Assembly: GCF_028290025.1 (NCBI RefSeq)
Contig: NZ_JAQGKQ010000026.1
Coordinates: 1-64,000 of the forward strand
From: Cypionkella sp.
GTDB taxonomy: Bacteria; Pseudomonadota; Alphaproteobacteria; Rhodobacterales; Rhodobacteraceae
DNA length: 64,000 nt
Direction: 5' to 3'
In this document: one piece after another, positions 8,726-19,053 of the stretch
Position numbering within the stretch: the stretch's first letter is position 1
Layout of the letters: each line of letters begins with the position of its first letter
Notes under the pieces: model-generated
What the model saw: only the letters and a program-made list of their open reading frames with translations
The model's database searches: none
What the model was told of the DNA's origin: nothing
Translations under genes and position numbers: made by a program

Positions 8726-11700
8726 TCAGAAGGTTAGAGTGACGGATCGCACGGCACCGCGCCCGATCAGGGCGGAGAGCTGATAGATGCGGATGTCGAG
8801 CTGTTGCCGGGGCCGAGCGATGCGCCCCAATCGGTGGTCTGCTGGGCTGCGGTGTAGAGGGCGCTGGTGGCCGCGGTGGAAAGGGTCCGCTTAACGGTCG
8901 CGCCATCGAGGATTTCCACCACATAAGCTTCGCTGTCCTCGGCCAGCGGTACCTCTGCCGCCTCCCAACTGTCGGCCGCCAGCGCCCTCGACCTGCGCGT
9001 CCAGCGGATTGTCAGATCGCCGGGGCTGCGCGCTGTCCGCCAAGGCTGTTCGACTTGGGCTACCGAGAAGGGCCGCAGCCCAGCGCCCTCGGGTGCGAAA
9101 CTCGTGGCGACAAAGGTTTCATCGCTGACCGGACGCGACGCCGGGCCTACGCGCCAGTTCCATGGCAGACCCAGATCGGCCTCGCTGATCGGCAAGGATG
9201 CCACGGAGGTGTCGAGAACGACGACGCGCGCGCCGGTCGGCACGAGGCTGGCGACCGCGTTTTCCGTGCCGCGCTGGCCGCGCAGCAGGCGGGTCAACCG
9301 GTAGCGCCCGGCTGCGATCAACTCGGCCGAGCCTGCCTGAACGATCTCCCATTGGCCGGGGCTGGTTTCCACCGCCAGCGCATTGGCCCCGCCCAAGAGC
9401 GTGATGTCGGTGACGCTTTCCAAAGTGCCTGAGAACAGATCGACCACCAGCGCATTGCCGAGATCGAAGCGCGATACCGGCCCGGCATAAAAGTCTGCCG
9501 TCAGCACACCCATCCGGGCGCGAGTTCCAAAGGTGGTCAGCAGTGCAAAACCATCCATAGCAGGGCTGCGAAATACTGCCATCTCGCCCGGCCACGGTAT
9601 GGCATGGGCTGCGACAAAGGGGCGGTGCGCAGCTTGATCGTCGCGCAACTGTGGCAGGTCCAGGAGAACGACCTCGGGTGCTCCGAACACTGTGGGCGTC
9701 GAGAGTGAGGCCGGGCGGGGATCGCCGGGTGGCAGATCATAAACCGCGCGATCCTGGCGAACGGCATCGATGCCGCGCACATCCGAGTCGGCAATAGACA
9801 CCAGCTGCAGTTCTGTCAGGCGGCCATCATGATCGAGCAGGATCACATCGCAGGGATCGAGCGCCAGCCGTGAAGGCGGCAAACGGAACACCGCACTTTC
9901 CCGTCCGACCCAAGCCTCCATCAACGCGCGGCGGCAGCGGCGCTCGGCTTCCTCCGTCGGCACCGCCATCGGGAAACTCTCCGAAGCAATGCGGCTGGTG
10001 TCGACGGTGATGCGCCGCGCCTCGACTTGCGCCGCGTCATAATCCTCGTCGGCGCGGGCGACTTGCCATTTCAACGCTTGCGGCAGCTCGGATTCCTGCG
10101 CCCGGGTCAATTCCATCACGTCGCCGTTGGCGGAGGAAGCGGCGACCATGCCATCCGGGGTGATGGTGGCAGTAGCGACGCGACCGCGCATCAGAAAGCA
10201 GATGCGGCCTTCGCTTTCAACCGCATCAAAGCCGAAATGTCGGGCCAGTGTGGAAATCGAGGCGCGCGGGGATTCCAGCGCCGAAATCACATAACCCTCG
10301 ACCGCGCCCCAGAGGCCTGAGACATCGATCAGGCTCGCTTCCAGCCCGGCGCGCAGGCAAAGGTGCCGCACGAGGGCCGCCAGCGATACCGCACCCAGCC
10401 GCCCGGTCAGCCAGTGACCCAGCCGCCAGTTCGGTCCATCGGTCCAGATATCGGTCAGTTCCGGAAAGAACGGATAGGGACGTGCATCCCAAGTCCAGGC
10501 GGCACATTCGGGGACGTGCACCATCGGGGCGGAATAGACCGTCGAGGCCGGGTTGTTGGTCAGATCGGACCAGAAGAGATATGTGGCTTCGAGATAGGCG
10601 CGCTGGATCGCGTCATCGCGCCATCCGCGCGAGAAATAGGGTGTAAAGCTTTCGGACGACTTCGGGTCAAAGAACACGTTGGGCTGGTTGGTGCCCCGGT
10701 CGATGGCAGGGCAGCCCAATTCAGTGAACCAGATCGGTTTCGATTGCGGCACCCATGCGGTGGCCGTCCCGCTTTCGATCCCGCCAGGGCGGTTGAAATG
10801 CGGGTTTTGCCACCAGGCCCGCAGATCCTTGAAGCGGAACACCCATGGTTTGGCCGCAGCACCATCGGTGATTGCGGTTCTGATCTGCGCCGCACGATCC
10901 GATGGGCTGGCGTAGAACCAGTCAAATCCCTCGCCGCCCACGATGTTCGATTGCAGATAGGCGCGGTCATAAATTGCCGGGGCAACGGCGGCATCGGCAT
11001 GATCAAAGCCGTCGCGCCAATCGGAGAGTGGCATGTAGTTGTCGATGCCGATGAAATCGATAGCGCTGTCCGACCACAGCGGATCGAGGTGGAAGTACAC
11101 ATCGCTCGACCCGTCCGCAGGGTGGTGACCAAAATACTCCGACCAGTCGCCCGCATAGCCAATCTTGGTACCGGCGCCGAGGACGGAATGTGCGGCCGTT
11201 GCCAGATCGCGAAACGCTTGCACTGCCGGATAAGTTGCCGCCGCCGAGCGGATCGTCGTCAGGCCGGGCATTTCCGAGCCGATGAGGAAGGCATCGACGC
11301 CCCCGGCCGCGACGCAGAGATGCGCATAATGCAGGATCATCCGGCGCAGGCTCCATTCCCCGGCCGGGCCGGTCCAGCTGACGTTTTGCCCGGAAATGCT
11401 GAAATTGGCTGGCGTTGCCGTGCCAAACAGGGCTGCGACCTGTGTGGCGGCGGCGCCGGTCTTGTCCACGGTTCCGACATAGCCAGCCGCCGGGGAACAG
11501 GTAATCCGGCCGCGCCAAGGGAAGGTCGGCTGGCCAGCGGTGGCCGCATTGTTGGAATAGGGGTTCGGCAGGGTATTTCCGGATGGCACATCCAGCAGCA
11601 AAAAAGGGTAAAACGTCACCCGCAACCCACGCGCCTTCATCTCCCGGATCGCTTGCACCACTGCGAAATCCTTAGGCGTGCCGCCATAAACCGGTCTGTC

Positions 11701-12699
11701 CTCGGCATCGCGGCTTACCAGAAAGGCATTGGCGCGCGAAACGCCATCCACCACCCAAGCGGATGGTGTCGTGGCTTTTGCTGCAACCTCGACGCCGGGG
11801 CGGACCTTGCAGACGCCCGCCCGCAGGTCATCGCCGAACCACGCCACCACCAGCGACACGCTTTCCACCGCCGGGGCCATGGATTGCAACCGCTCCAGTG
11901 CCACGACAATATCCGGCGTTTTCGGGATCGCGTTCAGGTTCTCGGCCACTGTGGCACTGCCTGAACCGCTTGATTTCTTGACGGGGACGGTCGCGTAGGC
12001 GAACTCGCCCGAGGCCGGGATCATGGTGACCGCCCGTACCAGCCCTTCGGCGGTGTCGGCATCGGCCAGCGGCCGAAACACCTCAAAGCTGATCTGTGGT
12101 AGGCAGTTACCGAAGAGGGTGAGGTCCAACTCCTCCAGAACCACATATGCAGTGCCGCGATAGGCTGGCGTGTTCGCGGCCCCCATTTTGGCGAGGATGA
12201 ACGGATCGGCAGTCTGCGCTTCATCGCCCGGATACCAGCGCCAGGTGACACCGGTCATGTCCATCGGCTTGCCATCGGCCCAAACGCGGCCAATGCCGGT
12301 GATTGGCCCTTCACACAGGGCAACCGCGAAGGAAGCGAAATACAAGTATTCGGTGGTCGCGACCTTTGCACCACCACCGCCCTTGCCGCCGCCGTGACTG
12401 GTGGTCCTGGTCTCTTCGCGGAAATCCGTCGCCCAGATGATGTTGCCGCCAAGTCGCATCCGGCCATAGAGTCTTGGGATTACGGCCCCTTCGGTGGAAG
12501 AGGTGATCCGCAGGCTGTCGAGCCGCGCGCCCTCGATGCGCTGCGCGGGCGCCAAGGACGACACGATCCAGCTGTCTACCGCCGAGCCAATCGTCGATCC
12601 GATAAACCCGCCAATAGCAGCACCTGACAGGCCAAGAATGGTGCCGCCGAATCCGGCACCGATCGCGGACCCAACCGCGCCGAGAACAAGAGTGGCCAT
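8726..12699 (-). CDS. GTA gp15-like baseplate hub with TIM-barrel domain; last residues frameshifted
   Basis: About 1,310 residues in frame from ATG 12699. The N terminus is a Gly/Ala-rich hydrophobic stretch (VLGAVGSAIGAGFGGTILGL). The middle contains a glycosidase-like TIM barrel (about residues 440-760, GYAGDWSEYFGHHPADGSSD and EGFDWFYASPSD). The C-terminal half has phage-tail hub domains and LLRGQRGTENAV. This is the architecture of GTA gp15 megatron proteins, which form the tail-tip hub and cell-piercing part. The called frame stops at 8767 after GPGNSSTSASISSPP. The alternate frame reads LDIRIYQLSALIGRGAVRSV and TLTF to a stop at 8726, which is the family's usual ending. A 1-nt deletion near 8805 therefore replaces the last ~25 residues. 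It may be partly functional. Confidence 0.85.
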
Positions 12700-12709
12700 G
12701 TGTGGGGCC

Positions 12710-13144
12710 TCAGCTGATGGGGAACAGGAAAGCGAAGGCGATGCGCCGCCGCCAGATCAGAGTCATGACTTCCTCGATGACGCCAAGGCGTTCGTAGGAA
12801 TGGATGAAGCTGTCGGGCCCGGTCAGGATGCCGACATGCTTGGCGATGGCGCGCGGGGCCATGCGGAACAGTATCAGTGCGCCGGGCACTGCATCGGTGG
12901 GTGCGATTTCCGACATCATACGACGCGCGCGCTCCGCCAACACTTCGTGCGGCCCCGTCTCGCCCCAGTCCCGGCTGTAGGGGGGGATCGCGAAAGACTC
13001 CGCGCCCACCACTTCACGCCAAACGCCCCGCGCCAGACCAAGGCAATCGCAGCCGACGCCGCGCAGGCTGGCCTGATCATGGTAGGGAGTGCCGAGCCAA
13101 GAACGGGCCGTGGCGATAACAAGGTAGGGATCGGCGGCGCTCAC
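12710..13144 (-). CDS. NlpC/P60-family tail peptidase (GTA gp14-like)
   Basis: A 144-residue protein starting at GTG 13144, which overlaps the TGA of the upstream gene. The sequence VSAADPYLVIATARSWLGTP leads to the catalytic segment GVGCDCLGLARG (C34) and the His in AIAKHVGILTG (H103). In GTAs and related siphophages this small peptidase sits at the tail tip and opens the peptidoglycan during DNA entry. It is encoded between the DUF2163 and hub genes, exactly as in RcGTA. Confidence 0.88.
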   Translation of the reverse strand: MSAADPYLVIATARSWLGTPYHDQASLRGVGCDCLGLARGVWREVVGAESFAIPPYSRDWGETGPHEVLAERARRMMSEIAPTDAVPGALILFRMAPRAIAKHVGILTGPDSFIHSYERLGVIEEVMTLIWRRRIAFAFLFPIS

Positions 13145-14025
13145 AGCACATTCCCCTGATTGCCATCGCCCGGGCTGGCATAGCGCAGGACTGCATCCTG
13201 ACCGGGGATGTTGGGAAAGCCGCGAAAGTTGCTGGTGTTGGCGAACTTCGTCCCGCAGGTCGCCATGCGCTTGTCGCAACCTGCACGCGCGATGAAACTG
13301 TCGCCCACCGCAATGGCGCGTACCGCTGCTTCCAGCAGTGTCAGCAGGGCAATGCTGCCCGCCAGATCATGCGTCAGCACTTCGGTGACGCGCCCGGCAT
13401 TTGTGCCGCTGGTCCAGGTAATGGTCCCAGACGCGAACCAGCCTGAGGTGAATGCAGCCAAGCCGGTGGCCATGAACGCCCGGTCGCGCAGCAGGTCGGT
13501 CACCACGCCGGTGCCCTTGAAGGCAGCATTTTCCAGATCGATCCCGCAGCGCGTGTCGCCCAGCGCCGCGTCGCAACTGGCCTGAAACGTCCGTCCCACG
13601 GTCTGGCCCAACACATGCGCGAGGCTGCGCACCTCGGCCACGAAAGCCATGCGGCCGCGCCGGATTTGACCGACCGCCCCACGACGCAGCAACACCCGCT
13701 GGCTGGTATCGGCCCAGTTCACCCGCCAAAGCTCGACCTCCGCCGCATCCCACCGCCCATCCACGATGTCGGTCTCCGTGATCCGGTCGGAGGTCAGCAC
13801 GCCTTCGGCATCCTGCGCATCGACCGAAAGGTCAGAACCAGACCTGACTTCTGAAGCCGCAAAACCGCTTTCCGGCTCAAAATCGGTGCCATCGAAGGTC
13901 AGGATCTGGTCGTGATCGGTGAAACCCAGCGTCATGCCGTCGGTGCGAGATATCCGCCAGCACCAAGACAGGGTGGTGGTGCCCTCGTCGAGATGGGCTT
14001 GAAGCAATGAGGAAAGCGACTTCAT
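13141..14025 (-). CDS. DUF2163 tail/baseplate protein (GTA gp13-like)
   Basis: A 294-residue protein. The N-terminal segment (AHLDEGTTTLSWCWRISRTD, then GFTDHDQ) and the Cys-containing C-terminal region (AGCDKRMATCGTKFANTSNF) are characteristic of DUF2163 proteins, which form the baseplate ring of GTA-like tails. The C-terminal Cys residues bind an iron-sulfur cluster in the GTA homologue according to published structures; I infer the same here from the conserved CDKR...TC pattern. The ATG overlaps the stop of the preceding gene (ATGA) and its own stop overlaps the GTG of the peptidase gene, so the three are coupled. Confidence 0.87.
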   Translation of the reverse strand: MKSLSSLLQAHLDEGTTTLSWCWRISRTDGMTLGFTDHDQILTFDGTDFEPESGFAASEVRSGSDLSVDAQDAEGVLTSDRITETDIVDGRWDAAEVELWRVNWADTSQRVLLRRGAVGQIRRGRMAFVAEVRSLAHVLGQTVGRTFQASCDAALGDTRCGIDLENAAFKGTGVVTDLLRDRAFMATGLAAFTSGWFASGTITWTSGTNAGRVTEVLTHDLAGSIALLTLLEAAVRAIAVGDSFIARAGCDKRMATCGTKFANTSNFRGFPNIPGQDAVLRYASPGDGNQGNVL

Positions 14026-14648
14026 CGCCTGATCTCCAAAAGGGGGATGGAGGTGATCGACCCGAGCCGCTCGACATCCAGCGTGACGTCGAGGCTGTCG
14101 CTGTCAAACCGGACCGGCACATCGAATTCAAACCCGGCCCGGATGATCGCGCCGCTGCCAGGGGCGGTGGTGAACGTGACGGCTCCGGTCGTGGCATCCA
14201 GCGTCCAGCCCGACATCTGCTCAACCGTGCCCAGCGCCACGCGAACTGTGCCAGTGACCGGTTTGGCGATGGTTCTGACCCAAGTCTGCGCCCCGGAGGT
14301 GTAGCGTTTGGCCAGTTGGAAGGTCTTCAGGCTTCCCGTGCCGGTGCCGATCTGCTGGTCTGTCGGGGTGATCGACTGCGACGGCATGCTGGATTTGTAA
14401 TCCGCCCAATCCTTGTAGCGAAACCCATAAAGGCGCGCGTTGCGGGCTTCGAAGAAACCGACCACCGCCGCCAGATCATCGGCACGGCGGATGCCGTAAG
14501 CCACATCATACCGCCGTCGAGAATTTGCCCATGACGCGTTGCGCTCTTCATCACCGCTCGCCAGTTCAACCACTTGCGTGCGGCGTTCCGGCCCACCGCG
14601 CGCGCCTCGGCTGATGTTGTCAGGAAACCTGATCTCGTGAAATGCCAC
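14022..14648 (-). CDS. DUF2460 distal tail protein (GTA gp12-like, TIGR02217)
   Basis: A 208-residue protein from GTG 14648 (AFHEIRFPDNISRGARGGPE), followed by ASWANSRRRYDVAYGIRRAD. Both are hallmark segments of the TIGR02217/DUF2460 family, the distal tail protein that joins the tail tube to the baseplate. FRYKDWADYKS and TRVRTIAKPVTGTVRVA-like segments support it. The start overlaps the last base of the tape-measure stop. Length is normal for the family. Confidence 0.88.
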   Translation of the reverse strand: MAFHEIRFPDNISRGARGGPERRTQVVELASGDEERNASWANSRRRYDVAYGIRRADDLAAVVGFFEARNARLYGFRYKDWADYKSSMPSQSITPTDQQIGTGTGSLKTFQLAKRYTSGAQTWVRTIAKPVTGTVRVALGTVEQMSGWTLDATTGAVTFTTAPGSGAIIRAGFEFDVPVRFDSDSLDVTLDVERLGSITSIPLLEIRR

Positions 14649-17083
14649 TACATTCCCCTCCGGCCCAGCGACACCGTCCGGGCGATGTCCGATGCGACCT
14701 GCGTGCGCGACTGCCTGAAACTCTCGGCGTCGCGGGTCTGGATCGTGATGCTGACGTTGCCACCCGCGCCGTATCCTGAAGTCTCCTGCCGCGAGAGCAC
14801 CCGCTCGCCCTTTTGCAGGATGGCTGGGACCTCGTCAGGTCGCAGCCCGGCAAAACCCCCGGAATGCATCCTCGGCGCTCCTGCAAAAGCCCACATCGGC
14901 ACTGCGCGCATCGGAGCGCTGCCGCCGACGATCCCGCCCGCATGCTGGACGGCTGCTCCCACCATGGTGCCGAACAGCCCGCCACCGCCGAGACTGCCCA
15001 GCACCCCATCCAGCGCCGAAGCAATCGGGCCGAGGATGAACTTGCGCGCCGCGAGTTTCGCCAGATCGGCCAGGATCGATGTAACGAGATCGCCGAAACT
15101 CAATTTGCCGGTCTTGACGAAACTGGCCACGGCGTCTTCCGCGCTCTGGAAGGCCCCGACCAGCGTCTGGCCAACATCGCCGCCAATGTCGCGGGACTTG
15201 GCCGCATAGTCCGACAAAGCCGCCGTCACCGCTGCCCATCCGGTTGCCGCTGCATCCGCCGCCGCTTTGCCCGCCGCCCCGGCACCGCCTGCAGCCGTTC
15301 CCGCAGCGTTAAGCGCATCGGTCGTGCCATCGGCTGCAGTTGTTGCGCCATCAAGGGCTGCAGCGCCATCCGTCCCGGCTTTGGTCATTGCATCCTGCAG
15401 TGCCTGCCAGCTGGACAGAGGCCTTGAGGCGGCATCGGCCAGCATACCAGCTGCCTCGTTGTAAGCTGCGGCCCGGTCGCGGGCATCATTGGCCATTGTG
15501 CCAAGACCGAGGTCGGGTGTTTCGAGGTAAGTCTTCCCCATCGCCGCCTTGAATGCATCGGCCGCGGCAGCACCAGCAGCGGTTGCCGCACCCTCAAACG
15601 GATTGCCAACCCGGCCCAGAGTGACCGGATCGAGCGTGCCGATCTGAATGCCGCCCTCGCCGGTGGCCCAATCGGGCAGCATGTCGAGTGCCGCGTTCAA
15701 GCCCGAGATGAAGGTGTTGATCCGGGTCACCACGCCGTTCAGCATCGCCTCGACGCCGCTGATCAACCCGTTCGCGGCCTGGAAGGCGAAGTCTCCGATG
15801 GCGGACGGCAGGGCCGACCAGATCGCCTTCATCGCATCGAAGGCTCCCTGAAACACCCCGGTTGCGGAGTTTCCAAACCCCACGACGGCCACCAGCGCGC
15901 CTTGCATCGCATCGGCGATGGTTGCGGTGATGCCAGACCAACTGGCGTGCAGGCTGGCGACCACCGCATCCACGCCCAGTCCGATCCGGTCCCAGACCTC
16001 GCTGGCGAGATTGGACAACAAACCGAGGGCCGCTCCAAAGCCTCCGGCCCCTTCGACCAGTTTGGAGAACTGATAGACCAGCTCGCCCGCTCCGACGATC
16101 AACGCGCCGATGCCGGTGCGGATCAGGGCCCCTTGCAAGACGTTGAGCGACAGGGAAAAACCACTGACGCCGAGTGCGGCCGCGCCCAAAGCGATGATAA
16201 AGCGCCCGGCAAAGAAAGTGGCGAAGGCTCCAGCGATGCTGGCAATCTCTCCGATATGGTCGCCGAGAAAGCTTTTGCTGGTCTGGAAGATGCCGCCCGC
16301 CCGGGTCGCATCGGCCAGCGCGTTGGCCACGGCCTCCAAGGCTGGTGCGACGGCGACGGTGAGCTGGTTGGTCAGACCGAGCCAGACGAGGCCAAGCCGG
16401 TCGATGGCATCACCAGCGGTCCTGATTTGATCGGCATCCTGATCTGACACCGCCACGCCGAAATCGGTTATGTCCTGCGATGCCTGGCGCAGCGTCGCGC
16501 TGTCGATCCGACTGAAGGCTAGCGCGGCCTTGTCACCGAAAAGAGCCGAGGCCACAGCCGCCCGTTCCGCAGGAAGCACAAACTTTGTCAGCGCATCCTG
16601 AATTGCCACGATGCGCTCGTCGAGCGGAAGAGCCTGAAGATCTGTGGCCGTCAGGTGTAACCGCTGCAAAGCTGCCACGGCTGTGCCTGTGCCGCCCGCC
16701 GCATCGGACAGTTTCAGCGTCAGTTTCTTGGTGGCGGCCGTGATCTCGTCCATCGAGACCCCGGCCAAGTCGCCCGCAAAGGTCAGCACTTGAATACTGC
16801 GGGTCGTGGTGCCGAGCGATTGCGCAAGATTGGCCTGCGCGTCGATGGTCTCGAGGCCCGACCGGATCATCGCGATGCCAGCGGCAGCCGCAGCCGCGAC
16901 GGCCACTGCCGCGGCGATCTTTACCCGGGTGGAAAAGGCCGCCAGCCGCGCGTTGGCAATTTTGGCCTCTTTTGACATGCGGCCGAAACCTTTGACTCCG
17001 GCATCGCCGACACCATCCAGTTCAGCGCGGACCTGTTTGCCGCCAACGGCCGCGAGGCGGACGGATACGCGCTTTTCAGCCAT
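14648..17083 (-). CDS. Phage tail tape measure protein (GTA gp11-like, lambda family)
   Basis: An 811-residue protein. The N terminus (EKRVSVRLAAVGGKQVRAEL) and the Ala-rich coiled N-terminal third are typical of tape measure proteins, as are the hydrophobic membrane-like stretches around residues 280-340 and the C-terminal segment (GDLVTSILADLAKLAARKFI, then GGLFGTMVGAAVQHAGGIVG). It sets tail length and guides chaperones during assembly. At roughly 1.5 angstrom per residue, a general rule for these proteins, a tail of about 120 nm is implied. It lies directly after the tail-chaperone frameshift gene, as in lambda. Confidence 0.9.
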   Translation of the reverse strand: MAEKRVSVRLAAVGGKQVRAELDGVGDAGVKGFGRMSKEAKIANARLAAFSTRVKIAAAVAVAAAAAAGIAMIRSGLETIDAQANLAQSLGTTTRSIQVLTFAGDLAGVSMDEITAATKKLTLKLSDAAGGTGTAVAALQRLHLTATDLQALPLDERIVAIQDALTKFVLPAERAAVASALFGDKAALAFSRIDSATLRQASQDITDFGVAVSDQDADQIRTAGDAIDRLGLVWLGLTNQLTVAVAPALEAVANALADATRAGGIFQTSKSFLGDHIGEIASIAGAFATFFAGRFIIALGAAALGVSGFSLSLNVLQGALIRTGIGALIVGAGELVYQFSKLVEGAGGFGAALGLLSNLASEVWDRIGLGVDAVVASLHASWSGITATIADAMQGALVAVVGFGNSATGVFQGAFDAMKAIWSALPSAIGDFAFQAANGLISGVEAMLNGVVTRINTFISGLNAALDMLPDWATGEGGIQIGTLDPVTLGRVGNPFEGAATAAGAAAADAFKAAMGKTYLETPDLGLGTMANDARDRAAAYNEAAGMLADAASRPLSSWQALQDAMTKAGTDGAAALDGATTAADGTTDALNAAGTAAGGAGAAGKAAADAAATGWAAVTAALSDYAAKSRDIGGDVGQTLVGAFQSAEDAVASFVKTGKLSFGDLVTSILADLAKLAARKFILGPIASALDGVLGSLGGGGLFGTMVGAAVQHAGGIVGGSAPMRAVPMWAFAGAPRMHSGGFAGLRPDEVPAILQKGERVLSRQETSGYGAGGNVSITIQTRDAESFRQSRTQVASDIARTVSLGRRGM

Positions 17084-17424
17084 CAGGCTCTCCGATCTTT
17101 TCGTTGATGCGGCGGACCATCACCGCCTCCAGTTCCGGCAGCAGTTCGGCCACCACCATGGAATTCAGGCCCAGCGCTCGCGCCAAGGCCAAGGCCGCGC
17201 CCATGTCCCAGCCGATGACGGCTTTGCCCGCGACGCGCATCTGGCCACCTAGACGTCCGACCAGATACCAGACCTGCCAGCCGTCATCGGTCTGCGGCTG
17301 GTTCAGTCGGGCCGGGCAGTCCGCGCATTGGGTGCCGCAGGCCGCGCATTGGGTGCCGCAGGCCGCGCAGTAGCTGTCGCCCCCACCGAAGTGCCAGTCG
17401 GTGAGGGCGCAGAGCCTTTTTTTT
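17076..17424 (-). CDS. Minus-one frame extension of the tail assembly chaperone (GT-type)
   Basis: The frame has no plausible start of its own but continues the chaperone protein after a -1 slip at the A8 run. From KKRLCALTDWHFGGGDSYC it passes through three CxxC pairs (CAAC, CAAC, CADC) to QTDDGWQVWYLVGRLGGQMR and a helical end (ALALARALGLNSMVVAELLP). It stops at 17076, overlapping the tape measure start at 17083. The fused product would be about 228 residues. In lambda-like phages the longer chaperone is made in small amounts this way and recruits tail tube subunits to the tape measure. Confidence 0.75.
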
Positions 17425-17761
17425 CGGCATCCAGCAACATGCCGCGGCTGACATATTGGAGGTTGAAAGCCTCGAAGATCGGCCAAAGGGATAGAAGGGC
17501 GTCGATGCCTTCGGGCGTGACAGCCAGCGCGATTCCGTCTTCGTCGCCGACGCCCTCCCAACCCACCACGGCGCGGCGAGCCAGCGCCCCAGCAAAGACA
17601 GCCGCCCGTTCGTCGTTGCTGGCATCGACGTCCAGCGATTGAACTTCAGGGTCAGACCGGGTCGCCACCATCAGCGAGGTGGTCAGTGGCAGAAGCTGCA
17701 ACCGCACGCCGTGGCCAAGGTCGAGCCATTGCGGTTCGGGTGAGAGATTGATCCGGATCAT
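17303..17761 (-). CDS. Tail assembly chaperone (G-type)
   Basis: A 152-residue protein starting at ATG 17761 (MIRINLSPEPQWLDLGHGVR). The ATG overlaps the stop of the tail tube gene. The body is a compact alpha/beta domain (FAGALARRAVVGWEGVGDED, then GIDALLSLWPIFEAFNLQYV) seen in chaperones next to GTA-like tails. After AEKKG the sequence turns into a low-complexity Pro/Ala tail (RPAAPNARPAAPNARTARPD). That is the usual appearance of the unshifted product of a programmed-frameshift gene. It sits between the tail tube and the tape measure, the standard place for the chaperone. Confidence 0.78.
   Translation of the reverse strand: MIRINLSPEPQWLDLGHGVRLQLLPLTTSLMVATRSDPEVQSLDVDASNDERAAVFAGALARRAVVGWEGVGDEDGIALAVTPEGIDALLSLWPIFEAFNLQYVSRGMLLDAEKKGSAPSPTGTSVGATATARPAAPNARPAAPNARTARPD
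17326..17378 (-). repeat. 21-bp tandem repeat encoding CxxC motifs
   Basis: The unit GCGCATTGGGTGCCGCAGGCC occurs twice in tandem with a partial third copy. It encodes CAACGTQ in the shifted frame and AAPNARP in the unshifted frame, so repeat number changes both products by seven residues per copy. Confidence 0.8.
17417..17424 (-). other. Slippery A8 tract for -1 programmed frameshifting
   Basis: On the minus strand the codons GCC-GAA-AAA-AAA-GGC contain eight consecutive A residues. Slipping back one base after AAA-AAA gives AGG-CTC-TGC and opens the GT extension. Position at the end of the chaperone and the long coherent frame beyond make this a strong candidate for lambda G/GT-type recoding. 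Confidence 0.75.
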
Positions 17762-19029
17762 GGGTAACCTGCCAAGTTGTTGACGAGAACGACGGTGCAA
17801 ATGCGGGCAGGGCTGATGGCGAGGGCTGCTTGCCAATCGAAACTGGCCTGCACACCCTTGGGGCCTTTGATCTCGATGCGCGGGCGGGGGAGATAGACGG
17901 CATGGGCGGTCAGCGTCAGGCTCTCGCCGCTGCCCAGCACGTAGCTGAATTCCAACGCTGCCGCCGTGCCATTGATTGCTTGGGTCAGCAGGGTCGTCTC
18001 AGCGAACCGCACTTCGACCTTGCCGGTCAGAGCCGCAATGGTGGGATCAGCACCGTCGATCTTGGCATCGGATCGGATGGTTTCGATCCGGTCGAGGTTG
18101 TTGGCGTAGGTCACATCGGCGGAAACGATGTTGCCCAGCGCCACGCCATCGCGCTTGATTGCCCCGTTGAAGTGGCCGAACCGTTTGAGGGCGATGGCCG
18201 CCGGTGTGCCCGCAGCCGTGGCGCCTGCAATGGTCTCGCCCTGCGCCACCAGCATGACCTTGGAACTCAAGAGGCCCGAGCGTTCCATCGACCAGGACAG
18301 CGCATCGAGGACGCAGCCCGAATACATCGCGAAGCGCGGCACTTCGGGCATACCGACTTCGATGGACATGCTGGGCAGGGTCAAGTTGCCCGACATGAAT
18401 GTGTGCGAATTCAGTCCGCCGGTCAGTGTTGCCGCCGATAGGGTCCCGTTGGACGCGGGTGAAACGGACGTCGCCAGAGTGAACGTATTCCCTGCGCTGC
18501 CGAGGACATCGTAGACCATCGTCAGCGCGGTGGCCGTTCCGGTGTAGGTCGCCAGCGCCACGCCCGGCACGACGCTGGCGTTCAGCGCCACAGCAAGGGC
18601 TGTCATCGTGGCCGCCAGGTTGGCACCGATATTGACCTGGCTGCCGACAGCCCCCGAAGCCACAAAGGTAAAGGCCGTGGCGTTGATCGTAACCGTAGCG
18701 TTGACAACCGGTTGGGCCGGGAAGGTGATTGCCCCCGTCGCGGCGACCGTCCCGGCTGTGGTTGGGGCCCCGAAGGCCGCCTTTAGCCAGAACCCAAAGC
18801 CCACGGCGTCGATCGGCACCTCGACATCGCCATCCGTGGTGATCGCATCCAGCAGCGGTGCGCGGGGATCGCGGCCATAGCCCAGAAGCTCGGACGCCAG
18901 CAACGGTTGCTCCGCCGCAAGCGAACTTGTGATGAAGGGCATCTGGGTAAATCCGGACCCCGGCGGAATGCCGTAAACAGACTCGAACGCAAGCGCCATT
19001 TGCGCCCGCGCTCCTTGTGCGCGTGCCAT
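17758..19029 (-). CDS. Phage tail tube protein
   Basis: A 423-residue protein whose ends match tail tube proteins of siphophages: MALAFESVYGIPPGSGFTQM and LLGYGRDPRAPLLDAITTDG at the start, and SFDWQAALAISPARICTVVL near the end. A Thr/Ala/Val-rich insertion (about residues 90-200) looks like a surface-exposed beta domain added to the tube fold. The subunit would polymerise around the tape measure. The gene overlaps the chaperone start by four bases and lies 24 bp after the terminator-like gene. Confidence 0.8.
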   Translation of the reverse strand: MARAQGARAQMALAFESVYGIPPGSGFTQMPFITSSLAAEQPLLASELLGYGRDPRAPLLDAITTDGDVEVPIDAVGFGFWLKAAFGAPTTAGTVAATGAITFPAQPVVNATVTINATAFTFVASGAVGSQVNIGANLAATMTALAVALNASVVPGVALATYTGTATALTMVYDVLGSAGNTFTLATSVSPASNGTLSAATLTGGLNSHTFMSGNLTLPSMSIEVGMPEVPRFAMYSGCVLDALSWSMERSGLLSSKVMLVAQGETIAGATAAGTPAAIALKRFGHFNGAIKRDGVALGNIVSADVTYANNLDRIETIRSDAKIDGADPTIAALTGKVEVRFAETTLLTQAINGTAAALEFSYVLGSGESLTLTAHAVYLPRPRIEIKGPKGVQASFDWQAALAISPARICTVVLVNNLAGYP

Positions 19030-19053
19030 GTCAGTGTCCTTTTGTGAGGGAAA

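Noticed and set aside
10363-11964. 533-codon plus-strand open frame
   Set aside because: It lies antisense to the TIM-barrel part of the hub gene and has the Arg/Gly/His-rich composition typical of shadows in high-GC DNA.
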